A stretch of 7,044 bases of DNA from Caryophanales bacterium UBA6769 (GTDB taxonomy: Bacteria; Bacillota; Bacilli; Bacillales; UBA6769). Numbering within the stretch: the stretch's first letter is position 1; each line of letters opens with the position of its first letter. The stretch is from NCBI GenBank assembly GCA_002453275.1, contig DKGN01000032.1, forward strand, positions 1-7,044. The letters run 5' to 3'. The position numbers were made by a program, and so were the translations under genes. Below, in pieces: positions 1 through 6,107 of this stretch. The notes under the pieces were generated by a model that did no database searches, was not told the origin of the DNA, and was given only the letters and a program-made list of their open reading frames with translations.

Positions 1-128
1 CGTCTAACGCTTCGTTACTCTCTGAATTAACCGAAGGTGTTCACATGCATACACTCGGTGCTGATCGTGAAGATCACCTGGAATCTGCTTGTGAAGAACT
101 CAAAAAAGCAGGATTTTTACTCACGTAA
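1..128 (+). CDS. niaR: NiaR (YrxA) NAD-biosynthesis repressor, 3' end only
   Basis: Partial gene, cut by the left edge; the reading frame starts at base 3 and ends at TAA 126-128, leaving 41 residues. They match the end of the 3H domain of NiaR/YrxA, including the segment LTEGVHMHTLGAD, whose His-x-His pair belongs to the conserved histidines that give the 3H domain its name and that bind metal in characterised NiaR proteins. In this family an N-terminal winged-helix domain (outside the window) binds DNA, and the 3H domain senses nicotinic acid to repress NAD synthesis and niacin uptake genes. In B. subtilis the gene also lies tail-to-tail with pheA, which supports the call. Identification rests on remembered family sequence and on synteny; the DNA-binding half cannot be checked here. 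Confidence 0.85.
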   Translation, partial: SNASLLSELTEGVHMHTLGADREDHLESACEELKKAGFLLT

Positions 129-130
129 AA

Positions 131-173
131 GCGAATGGACAAGACCCATTTCATGTTTGCTTGTCCATTCAGC
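131..173. terminator. Bidirectional terminator between niaR and pheA
   Basis: An 11-bp perfect stem, GAATGGACAAG (133-143) with CTTGTCCATTC (160-170), encloses a 16-base loop; outer GC pairs at 131-132 and 172-173 extend it past a bulged A. It begins two bases after the niaR stop and ends five bases before the pheA stop, exactly where two convergent genes need a shared terminator. On the minus strand it is followed by TTTT; on the plus strand the T-run is poor. Termination is therefore likelier for the pheA side. The long loop is a weak point. Confidence 0.65.
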
Positions 174-178
174 AATCG

Positions 179-1036
179 TTATTCTACTTTGAAGCATGGA
201 TAACTGCCAATAATGGCTACTCCACAGCCTAACGCTTCTAACTCCGCTTTTACCCCAGGAATTAATACTTCGTCTGCTTTCATATCGACATCGATAATAA
301 AAAAATAATGCCCGAGACCAGTCTTTTGTGGTCTTGATTCAATTTTACTTAAGTTTAATTTTCTCCATGCAAACGCGGATAAGACTTGATGAAGAGCCCC
401 AGAATAATCGGAAGGTAAAGTCACTTTGAATGTTGTTTTATCACCAATATAATGTTCATTTTGGATTGGCTCAATCTTATCTAACTGCTTCGATAACACG
501 ACAAATTTTGTATGATTGTTTTGGAAGTCATGAATATTTGCATTCACAATTTGTAATTCGTACGTGTTAGCAGCAAATTCATTTGCAACAGCTGCAATAT
601 TTAAATCTGCATTGTCTTTCACAAATTTGGCAGCCGAGGCAGTTGAATTCGTATAATGTATTTCTGCATTGGGGTATTGCTTTCGAATAAAATGATGCGA
701 CTGTGCAATCGCTTGTGGGTGTGAATAAATAGCAGACACTTGCTTTGACACTGCTATGTTGTTTGGGTGAACCATTAAATGCTGCTTAATCGGAATGACG
801 ATGTCAGCAATGATCGGGAATTCATGATGAAACAAGTAATCAATTGTTAAATTTACAGATCCTTCAATTGCATTTTCAATGGGGACGACACAATATTCAG
901 TTTCATCATTTTTTACAGCATCCATACAGTCGGGTATCGTTTCATAAGGAATTAACACATCATTAGGAAAAATAATTTTTGTCGCATACTCCGTAAACGT
1001 CCCGCTTGGACCAAGGTAACTTATCTTCGAACACAT
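179..1036 (-). CDS. pheA: Prephenate dehydratase
   Basis: Cytosolic enzyme converting prephenate to phenylpyruvate in phenylalanine synthesis; 285 residues, the usual length for a monofunctional Bacillus PheA. The N-terminal catalytic domain carries YLGPSGTF (about 7-14), ENAIEGSVN (54-62) and NST (130-132). The catalytic-Thr motif reads HTKF (175-178), whereas the family norm is TRF, so Arg is replaced by Lys (see findings). A C-terminal ACT domain (about 200-280) has the GALH (213-216) and ESRP (233-236) motifs that bind Phe for feedback inhibition. The ATG at 1034-1036 is preferred because GGGAG lies 9 bases upstream; a TTG two codons earlier is too close to that site. It is the last gene of the obg-pheB-pheA run, 56 bases after pheB with no terminator between. 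Confidence 0.96.
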   Translation of the reverse strand: MCSKISYLGPSGTFTEYATKIIFPNDVLIPYETIPDCMDAVKNDETEYCVVPIENAIEGSVNLTIDYLFHHEFPIIADIVIPIKQHLMVHPNNIAVSKQVSAIYSHPQAIAQSHHFIRKQYPNAEIHYTNSTASAAKFVKDNADLNIAAVANEFAANTYELQIVNANIHDFQNNHTKFVVLSKQLDKIEPIQNEHYIGDKTTFKVTLPSDYSGALHQVLSAFAWRKLNLSKIESRPQKTGLGHYFFIIDVDMKADEVLIPGVKAELEALGCGVAIIGSYPCFKVE

Positions 1037-1092
1037 CTCCAAAATCTCCCATCAATCAATATCTATCTTTTTTTTCACTTTTTAATGAATCA

Positions 1093-1548
1093 TTACATTC
1101 CCGAGCCAATCACTTCTACTCGTTCAACCGCATCCACTGCTTCAATCTGATGCATTAATTCACTTAATTCAACGACCATCGTACCTGTTTCAATTGATAA
1201 TGTCACATTCGCTCTTCCTTGTAAGGGAATCGTTTGATTGATCGTGAGTACATTACATCCGAGATTAGCTAATATTTTTAGCACTTCAGAAAGGGCGCCT
1301 GAACGATCTTGTAAAAATATAAATAACGTAATGATTTTTTCTTTTATGAGTGAGTGAAAAGCGAACACGCTATCACGGTATTTATAAAAAGCACTTCGAC
1401 TTATCCCGACAATTTCAACAGCATCATTCACTTGGTCAACTTTACCACTTTCTAGTAATGACTTTGCTTTTAAAGTTTTTTTCATTGATTCGGTTAATAC
1501 GTCTTCACGAACTAAATAGTACTGAATTGGTGTTGATTTTTCTTTCAC
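1093..1548 (-). CDS. pheB: ACT-domain protein PheB (UPF0735 family)
   Basis: A 151-residue protein resembling B. subtilis PheB along its whole length. An N-terminal helical segment contains the signature SRSAFYKYRD (about 50-59), which looks like a helix-turn-helix. It is followed by an ACT domain (about 72-148) with the ligand-loop sequence DRSGAL and the block QTIPLQGRANVTLS. ACT domains usually bind amino acids; the gene name comes from its place next to pheA, and a direct role in phenylalanine synthesis is not well established. The start is taken as GTG 1546-1548, since GTGAGGA lies 7 bases upstream and the protein then begins VKEKS just before the conserved YYLVRED. An upstream in-frame GTG at 1584 has no good binding site. 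It lies between obg and pheA. Confidence 0.9.
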   Translation of the reverse strand: MKEKSTPIQYYLVREDVLTESMKKTLKAKSLLESGKVDQVNDAVEIVGISRSAFYKYRDSVFAFHSLIKEKIITLFIFLQDRSGALSEVLKILANLGCNVLTINQTIPLQGRANVTLSIETGTMVVELSELMHQIEAVDAVERVEVIGSGM

Positions 1549-1623
1549 ACATTGTTCCTCACTTTTATTATTATTGAGAAGCACCTCGAAAAAGTTCAGT
1601 TTCCTATTGCTCGATTAAAATAA

Positions 1624-2898
1624 TTAGTCAATAAATTCAAACTCAAAATCTAAAAGTCTTACGATGTCGCCATCCTCCGCACCTAACGTTCGCAATTCAG
1701 CGTCAATACCCATTGCGCGCAACTGACGTGAAAAGCGACGAACACTTTCATCTCTAGAAAAATCAGTCATCTGAAAGAGCCGTTCCACTCTTTTTCCACT
1801 AATAACGAACGTACCATCTCGATCCCTTGAAATTGAGAATGGCTTTTCTTCTTCGAATCGGTATGTTACATGGTCCGCTTGTTCTTCAAAAAGTGGCATT
1901 GGATCTGCCTTTTCCAAAGTACTTGCAATTTCAAATAATAATTCGCGAAGTCCTTGCTTTGTTAATGCTGAAATTTCGAAAATAGGCACGCCCTCTTTAA
2001 GCTTATCTTTAAACTGTTTGAGGTTATCTTGCGAGCTTGGTAAATCCATTTTATTCGCAACAAGAATTTGCGGTCGCTCGATTAATTTTTCGCTATATTG
2101 TTTGAGTTCATCATTAATCGTGACGTAATCCTCATACGGATCCCGCCCCTCGATGCCAGACATATCGACGACGTGAATAATAACACGCGTACGTTCAACA
2201 TGGCGCAAAAATTGATGCCCTAACCCAACACCTTCATGTGCTCCTTCAATTAAGCCCGGTAAGTCAGCAATGACAAAGCTACGGTGATCCTCTGTTTCCA
2301 CGACACCAAGATTCGGTGAAATCGTTGTAAAATGATAATCCGCTATTTTTGGCTTTGCTGAAGTCATCACAGATAGGAGTGTTGATTTACCGACACTTGG
2401 AAAGCCAACAAGTCCAACATCTGCAAGTAATTTAAGTTCCAAAACCAATTGTCGTTCCTTGCCAGGTTCTCCATTTTCTGCATGATACGGAGCCGGATTC
2501 GCTGGGCTTGCAAAACGAGTATTTCCTCGTCCTCCCCGTCCACCTTTAGCAACGACGGCTCGTTGCTTATGTGTCGTAAGATCGGCGATAAGTTCATCCG
2601 TATCTTCATCAATTACGATCGTACCTGGTGGGACTCGTACAATTAACGGGGAGGCATTTTTGCCGTGTTGATTTTTCGGACCTCCATTTTCGCCCCGGTC
2701 AGCCTTAAAATGCTGATTGTAACGAAAATCCATTAACGTTCGTAAGCCTTCATCTACTTCAAAAATTATATCTGAACCTTTGCCGCCATCCCCACCTGCA
2801 GGACCGCCATCAGGAACATACTTCTCGCGTCGAAAAGCAACCATGCCGTTACCGCCGTCTCCAGCTTTAACAAATACTTTCACTTGATCGATAAACAT
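1624..2898 (-). CDS. obg: Obg family GTPase (CgtA)
   Basis: Essential GTPase that binds the 50S subunit; in Bacillus it is linked to ribosome assembly, (p)ppGpp, the general stress response and entry into sporulation. The protein has 424 residues (B. subtilis: 428). The glycine-rich Obg fold spans about 1-158, beginning MFIDQVKVFVKAGDGGNG. The G domain follows: P-loop GFPSVGKST at 165-173, switch-I TT near 191, DLPGLIEG at 212-219, NKMD at 282-285 and SAL at 310-312. The C-terminal OCT domain covers about 340-422. The ATG at 2896-2898 is chosen because AGGTGA lies just upstream and because all Obg proteins start MF-DxVK; a start eight codons earlier would add residues without homology and lacks a binding site. 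In B. subtilis spo0B directly precedes obg; here a terminator does. pheB follows 75 bases downstream. Confidence 0.97.
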   Translation of the reverse strand: MFIDQVKVFVKAGDGGNGMVAFRREKYVPDGGPAGGDGGKGSDIIFEVDEGLRTLMDFRYNQHFKADRGENGGPKNQHGKNASPLIVRVPPGTIVIDEDTDELIADLTTHKQRAVVAKGGRGGRGNTRFASPANPAPYHAENGEPGKERQLVLELKLLADVGLVGFPSVGKSTLLSVMTSAKPKIADYHFTTISPNLGVVETEDHRSFVIADLPGLIEGAHEGVGLGHQFLRHVERTRVIIHVVDMSGIEGRDPYEDYVTINDELKQYSEKLIERPQILVANKMDLPSSQDNLKQFKDKLKEGVPIFEISALTKQGLRELLFEIASTLEKADPMPLFEEQADHVTYRFEEEKPFSISRDRDGTFVISGKRVERLFQMTDFSRDESVRRFSRQLRAMGIDAELRTLGAEDGDIVRLLDFEFEFID

Positions 2899-2921
2899 TG
2901 TGTTCACCTGCACTTCATCCA

Positions 2922-2961
2922 ATTATAAATCAACTCTACCTGTTTCGACTAGAGCTTTCAA
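2922..2961 (-). promoter_or_regulatory. Possible sigma-A promoter for obg-pheB-pheA
   Basis: Since the rpmA unit ends in a terminator at 2971-2997, obg should have its own promoter in the 72 bases before its start. Two weak candidates are visible on the minus strand. One is TTGAAA (2956-2961), a 17-base spacer, then TAGAGT (2933-2938). The other is a perfect TATAAT (2922-2927) with no recognisable -35, which would give a leader of only about 17 nt. Neither is convincing alone, and leaky read-through from rpmA could also supply transcript. Confidence 0.35.
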
Positions 2962-2970
2962 CTTGAAATT

Positions 2971-2997
2971 AAAAAACCCTACACCTAGTGGTGAGGG
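2971..2997 (-). terminator. Rho-independent terminator after rpmA
   Basis: Read on the minus strand, CCCT-CACC pairs with GGTG-AGGG around a 4-base loop, with one bulged base between the two 4-bp blocks (plus-strand 2977-2980 with 2994-2997, and 2982-2985 with 2990-2993). Six T residues follow (2971-2976). It lies 18 bases after the rpmA stop and closes the rplU-prp-rpmA unit. Confidence 0.85.
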
Positions 2998-3015
2998 CTA
3001 TAAAAGATAATCTTA

Positions 3016-3306
3016 TTATGCTTCTTGTACTTCAGGGTAAACACTGACTCGACGATTTCTACGTCCTAGGCGTTCAAATTTAACAACGCCATCTATTTTT
3101 GAGTAAAGTGTATCGTCTTTGCCACGACCTACGTTCGTACCAGGATGAATTTTCGTTCCTCGTTGACGGAATAAAATTGAACCGCCTGTAACGAATTGAC
3201 CATCTGCACGTTTTGCACCAAGACGTTTTGATTGCGAGTCACGTCCGTTTTTTGTACTTCCTACACCTTTTTTCGATGCAAAAAATTGAAGATCCATTTT
3301 CAACAT
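3016..3306 (-). CDS. rpmA: 50S ribosomal protein L27, with cleavable N-terminal extension
   Basis: L27 reaches toward the peptidyl-transferase centre of the 50S subunit with its N-terminal tail. The 96-residue precursor contains the family blocks ASKKGVGSTKNGRDS, GAKRADGQFVTGGSI and RQRGTK. It begins MLKMDLQFFA, the Firmicutes-type extension that must be removed so that the tail starts ASKKG; the protease Prp cuts between Phe9 and Ala10 in the studied Staphylococcus case. Start ATG 3304-3306 has AGGAGG 8 bases upstream (3315-3320 on the plus strand), overlapping the prp stop codon; a GTG three codons earlier would sit inside that binding site. Last gene of the rplU unit, directly followed by a terminator. 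Confidence 0.97.
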   Translation of the reverse strand: MLKMDLQFFASKKGVGSTKNGRDSQSKRLGAKRADGQFVTGGSILFRQRGTKIHPGTNVGRGKDDTLYSKIDGVVKFERLGRRNRRVSVYPEVQEA

Positions 3307-3318
3307 GTCAAGCACCTC

Positions 3319-3660
3319 CTATGATTTATTTTCTTTGAACATAATATGTTCGCTATACTCATCTGCAATCGACTGTAACGAGACGAGCATTCCCTCAATT
3401 AGCAGTTGGACCTTTTCATCTGTAGACTGTGCTAAATCGCAAGGAATTTCGCAGTGGAGGTACCCACCCTCACGTCCTGTTTGTGTCGGTAATGTTACAT
3501 CACATAATGCAGCGACAGCATTTACGGCTCCAATCGAAAGAGCAGAAACAGCTGCACAAACTAAATCGTAACCATAAGGCCCTGATTCGGCATGTCCACT
3601 TAACGTAAACGACATAATGTGATTCGTTCGTAAAGAACGTTCGATTTTAACGTTAATCAT
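3319..3660 (-). CDS. prp: Ribosomal-processing cysteine protease Prp (YsxB)
   Basis: A 113-residue protein of the Prp/YsxB family, formerly annotated as a hypothetical ribosomal-associated protein. It cleaves the N-terminal extension of L27. The active-site segment is intact: SGHAESGPYGYDLVCAAVSA places the catalytic pair at His23 and Cys35, with the expected dozen-residue spacing and the glycine-rich loop between. The motif EGMLVSLQSI near residue 90 is also typical of the family. The gene is sandwiched between rplU and rpmA, as in other Firmicutes, next to the gene of its substrate. Its ATG follows the rplU stop by 4 bases and has no clear Shine-Dalgarno sequence, so translation is probably coupled to rplU. 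Confidence 0.94.
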   Translation of the reverse strand: MINVKIERSLRTNHIMSFTLSGHAESGPYGYDLVCAAVSALSIGAVNAVAALCDVTLPTQTGREGGYLHCEIPCDLAQSTDEKVQLLIEGMLVSLQSIADEYSEHIMFKENKS

Positions 3661-3664
3661 TGAT

Positions 3665-3973
3665 TTATGCGTTAATCTTATCGATCGTTACTTTTGTAAA
3701 TGGTTGACGATGTCCTTGTTTACGACGGTAGTTTTTCTTTGCTTTATACTTGAATACAATAATTTTCTTCGCACGACCATGAGTTTCGACTTTACCTGTG
3801 ACTGAAGCACCTTCTACGTATGGTGAACCCACTTTCGTGTCGTCCCCTCCAACGAGAAGCACTTTATCGAACGTTACCGTATCGCCAGCTTCTGCACCAA
3901 GCAGTTCAACTTCAATCTCTTGGCCTTCTTCTACCTTTATTTGCTTACCACCAGTTTCAATAATTGCGTACAT
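3665..3973 (-). CDS. rplU: 50S ribosomal protein L21
   Basis: Ribosomal protein that binds 23S rRNA in the large subunit. It has 102 residues, the usual length, starting MYAIIETGGKQ and containing GRAKKIIVFKYKAKKNYRR and the C-terminal GHRQPFTKV typical of L21. The ATG at 3971-3973 has a near-ideal AGGAGGTG with 7 bases to the start; an open frame extends 12 codons further upstream but runs through the leader RNA and has no homology. First gene of the rplU-prp-rpmA unit, preceded by a structured leader and a strong promoter. Confidence 0.98.
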   Translation of the reverse strand: MYAIIETGGKQIKVEEGQEIEVELLGAEAGDTVTFDKVLLVGGDDTKVGSPYVEGASVTGKVETHGRAKKIIVFKYKAKKNYRRKQGHRQPFTKVTIDKINA

Positions 3974-4078
3974 TTCTGCACCTCCTGTTTGTCTAAGACT
4001 CGCCATCACAGGCGCATAAATTTGCTTAAAAAAATACCTGCTCTGTGCGGTTGTAGCACTTTTAGGTGCTCAACTAAC
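3974..4078 (-). ncRNA. rplU 5' leader RNA, L21-leader type
   Basis: This untranslated leader of about 105 nt starts at the predicted first base, G at 4078. A 9-bp stem, GTTG-AGCAC with GTGCT-CAAC, spans 4050-4074 with one bulged base and a 6-base loop. A 7-base U-run follows at 4028-4034, and a small CGCC/GGCG hairpin lies at 4001-4014, just before the ribosome-binding site. Firmicutes are known to carry a conserved L21 leader motif at this place, probably for feedback control of the operon, with the ligand not firmly known to me. The family assignment rests on position and structure, not on an alignment. Confidence 0.65.
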
Positions 4079-4084
4079 AAAAAA

Positions 4085-4113
4085 ATTTTATCACATTACC
4101 CTTCGGATGTCAA
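4085..4113 (-). promoter_or_regulatory. Sigma-A promoter of rplU-prp-rpmA
   Basis: On the minus strand TTGACA (4108-4113, perfect -35) is followed by a 17-base spacer and TAAAAT (4085-4090, five of six -10 bases), preceded by the extended -10 dinucleotide TG. The likely first base is G at 4078. The -35 lies inside the coding end of rng, where TTG and ACA are the codons Leu-Thr four residues before the C-terminus. This is the strongest housekeeping promoter in the window, fitting a ribosomal-protein unit. Confidence 0.85.
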
Positions 4114-5235
4114 TTTCATTTTTCCGATCATTTCCTTCAATGTGCGCCCTTCATTTTTCCTCGTAAGTTCAAAAAGTCCCATTTTCGTAAACCCAAAAAC
4201 AGTGACAGTTTTGTTATCTAGTTTGCTTATTTTTTCAAGTTGCTTTTGAATCGTTTTTTGTTCTTCAAAGCTAGACATTCTTAGGAAATCAATTACAATC
4301 ATGCCACTTAAGTTACGTAACCGAATTTGTCGCATCGCCTCAATCATTGCTTGTTCGTTAATCGTCAAGCGCTGTGCCGAAGACTTACCTGTGTTCACAT
4401 CGATGACGGTTAATGCTTCTCCTTCTTCTATTAAAAGATAGCTGCCATCCTTTAGCCAAACCACTTTCTTTAAGGCTAATTCAATTTCCCGCTTAAAATT
4501 AATTTGCAGATGTTTTTCTAAATGAACGGTTGGAGGATCTTTCTGTCTATTCGTACTCATCCAGTCTTTAATTTGTTGATTAATATTCATATGATCGGTT
4601 TGAATGACTGTTCGTCCAGATGAGGAATATGTATTTAATATCCGCTCAATACACGTCATTCCTGTATATAAAAGAGCGGGTGCTTTAACTTTTTCACTTT
4701 TGTTCAGTAGTTGAGTCGTTTCATTTCGCAACGACTGCAACTCTCCTTCTACTTGTTCATATCCAGCCGTTGCAGCGGCTGTGCGAATAATAAGCCCTTC
4801 TTGCTCTCTTATATGAGTCTTCGCAAAGGTCAGCCAGTGCTGGCGTTCATCTTCCTGCAATTTTTTCGAAGCTGCCGCATATTTCGAAAAAGGTAAATAA
4901 ACAAGGTACTCTCCACTCATTGACAGTTTCATTGTAACTTGAACATGCTTATATGGACGGCTTTTTTTCGTTACTTGAACGAGAATGTCATCCCCAATTT
5001 CCATCTTAGAATACAGAGTGTCACTTGCTGGTAAAAAACAATCGTGTTCAATCCCAATGTCAACGAAGTAAGCACCAATCCCAAGCTTTTTGTCTTTGAC
5101 AATCCCTTTATAAATATTGCCTAAGCTAACTTCCTTATCATTACAGAGAATGAGCTCCATTAACGTGTCGTTTTCAGTTATCGCTATAACCGTCTCATTA
5201 TTCCAACTTGATATAGTTATATTCTGCAATCTCAA
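4096..5235 (-). CDS. rng: RNase E/G-family endoribonuclease, short form
   Basis: Single-strand-specific endoribonuclease of the RNase E/G family, 379 residues (E. coli RNase G: 489). An S1-like domain (about 36-100) begins GNIYKGIVKDKK and contains FVDIG. The 5'-sensor region has the conserved Arg-Thr at 151-152 (LIIRTAA). The DNase I-like catalytic core has IDVNTG with Asp279 and Asn281, and IVIDF with Asp316, matching the metal-binding D-N-D of RNase E. The protein stops soon after the FTKMGLFELTRK block and lacks the CPxC zinc-link and the small domain that follow in E. coli. Start TTG 5233-5235, behind GGCGGAG with tight spacing; a second TTG two codons later is possible. B. subtilis has no such gene; some related bacilli do. 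It follows spoIVFB by 26 bases with no terminator between. Confidence 0.9.
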   Translation of the reverse strand: MRLQNITISSWNNETVIAITENDTLMELILCNDKEVSLGNIYKGIVKDKKLGIGAYFVDIGIEHDCFLPASDTLYSKMEIGDDILVQVTKKSRPYKHVQVTMKLSMSGEYLVYLPFSKYAAASKKLQEDERQHWLTFAKTHIREQEGLIIRTAAATAGYEQVEGELQSLRNETTQLLNKSEKVKAPALLYTGMTCIERILNTYSSSGRTVIQTDHMNINQQIKDWMSTNRQKDPPTVHLEKHLQINFKREIELALKKVVWLKDGSYLLIEEGEALTVIDVNTGKSSAQRLTINEQAMIEAMRQIRLRNLSGMIVIDFLRMSSFEEQKTIQKQLEKISKLDNKTVTVFGFTKMGLFELTRKNEGRTLKEMIGKMKLTSEG

Positions 5236-5261
5236 TCCACTCCGCCTGTCAATGCTAATGT

Positions 5262-6107
5262 TTATTCTACCCGAAAGATCTGCTGAACAGTAGCGCCCAC
5301 CTTCTTTTGATTAAAAAAAGCATCAAGAAACACGTGTTCATCTTTTTCTACATTTGCTAGAGAATTTTTTAAAGCAACAGTATGGTGAACATCTTTTTGA
5401 TAAGCGTGTAAAACGGCTTCAATTTGGTCATTTGGATAGACGGATATTGTTTTTTTTCTCTTAAGGGTTGGGCCTTCTTTTTCCAATCGCTCCAATAAAA
5501 ACCGGATAAATACATAGTAATGATGCCGCCACTCTGTAAAAATAGAAAAAAGCAAAAACAATGAAATTACGATTAAATTTAAATGAAATTTATCCATGAT
5601 CATACTAAATAAAAGCAAGCTAGACAAAAGCAAAAGTGAAAATGTGAGGATAGTGAGGTGTGCTTTCTTAAACGGACGTAAGTAGGCGAATAATAGAAAC
5701 AATAACTTTCCACCGTCAAGAGGCCAAATCGGCAACAAGTTAAATAGGAGAATCATGAAATTGAAAGCAAGAAAATTGTCGAAAAAATGAGCTGACCATA
5801 AGTCAGTACTATGTAAAGCATAGCCTATCGCAATCATCCATACGTGTTGGAGTGGACCGAAAAGAACGACGAGAAAGTCTTCTTTAAAAGGTCGATTGCC
5901 ATGTTCATCCACTTCAGCCATCCCGCCAAATGGTAAGAGTACGATTCTTCGTATTCGCCACTTAAAAAAACGGGCCATTGAGTAATGACCCCATTCATGA
6001 ATTAAAATAATGATAAATAATAAAAGTAGATCTTTAAACAAACCTGTCATTAATGCAGTGCCTGCTAATAGCCAAGTAAGCGGATGAATATAAAGGTGTT
6101 TAATCAA
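5262..6107 (-). CDS. spoIVFB: SpoIVFB, intramembrane metalloprotease (pro-sigma-K processing)
   Basis: Site-2-type protease of 281 residues, expected in the mother-cell membrane around the forespore, where it removes the pro-sequence of sigma-K late in sporulation. The zinc motif HEWGH (37-41) lies in a hydrophobic segment after a short N-terminal one. The third ligand is Asp131 in NLLPIWPLDGG, and LLPFGG (57-62), EHGNRPFKE and FGPLQH are typical of the family. Further hydrophobic segments cover about 110-125 and 150-190. The C-terminal part (about 215-281) is the CBS-like domain that in B. subtilis senses nucleotide and contacts pro-sigma-K. The start is TTG 6105-6107, with AGGTGA 6 bases upstream. 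It overlaps the end of spoIVFA by 8 bases, implying translational coupling of the two partners. Confidence 0.95.
   Translation of the reverse strand: MIKHLYIHPLTWLLAGTALMTGLFKDLLLLFIIILIHEWGHYSMARFFKWRIRRIVLLPFGGMAEVDEHGNRPFKEDFLVVLFGPLQHVWMIAIGYALHSTDLWSAHFFDNFLAFNFMILLFNLLPIWPLDGGKLLFLLFAYLRPFKKAHLTILTFSLLLLSSLLLFSMIMDKFHLNLIVISLFLLFSIFTEWRHHYYVFIRFLLERLEKEGPTLKRKKTISVYPNDQIEAVLHAYQKDVHHTVALKNSLANVEKDEHVFLDAFFNQKKVGATVQQIFRVE

Noticed and set aside
1350..1577. Open frame of 75 codons on the plus strand opposite pheB
   Set aside because: Antisense to a clearly coding gene, no homology recognised, no ribosome-binding site. The same applies to plus-strand frames at 2449-2646, 3305-3571, 3798-4019, 3920-4249, 4711-4896, 6286-6513 and 6494-6718.
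1549..1623. Promoter or terminator between obg and pheB
   Set aside because: An AATAAT stretch has no acceptable -35 at the right distance, and the only hairpin (GAG/CTC) is too short. The genes are best read as one operon.
2367..2612. Open frame of 81 codons in another frame inside obg
   Set aside because: Lies wholly within the Obg glycine-rich and GTPase regions on the same strand; its composition is that of a frame-shifted shadow.
3974..4009. N-terminal extension of L21 by 12 residues
   Set aside because: The extension covers the leader RNA, has no homology in L21, and the ATG at 3973 has an almost perfect ribosome-binding site.
5330..5420. Possible sigma-A promoter for rng inside the 3' part of spoIVFB
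   Set aside because: Minus-strand TTTAAA and TAGAAA with a 17-base spacer match only 4 of 6 bases each in A+T-rich coding sequence, which is expected by chance.
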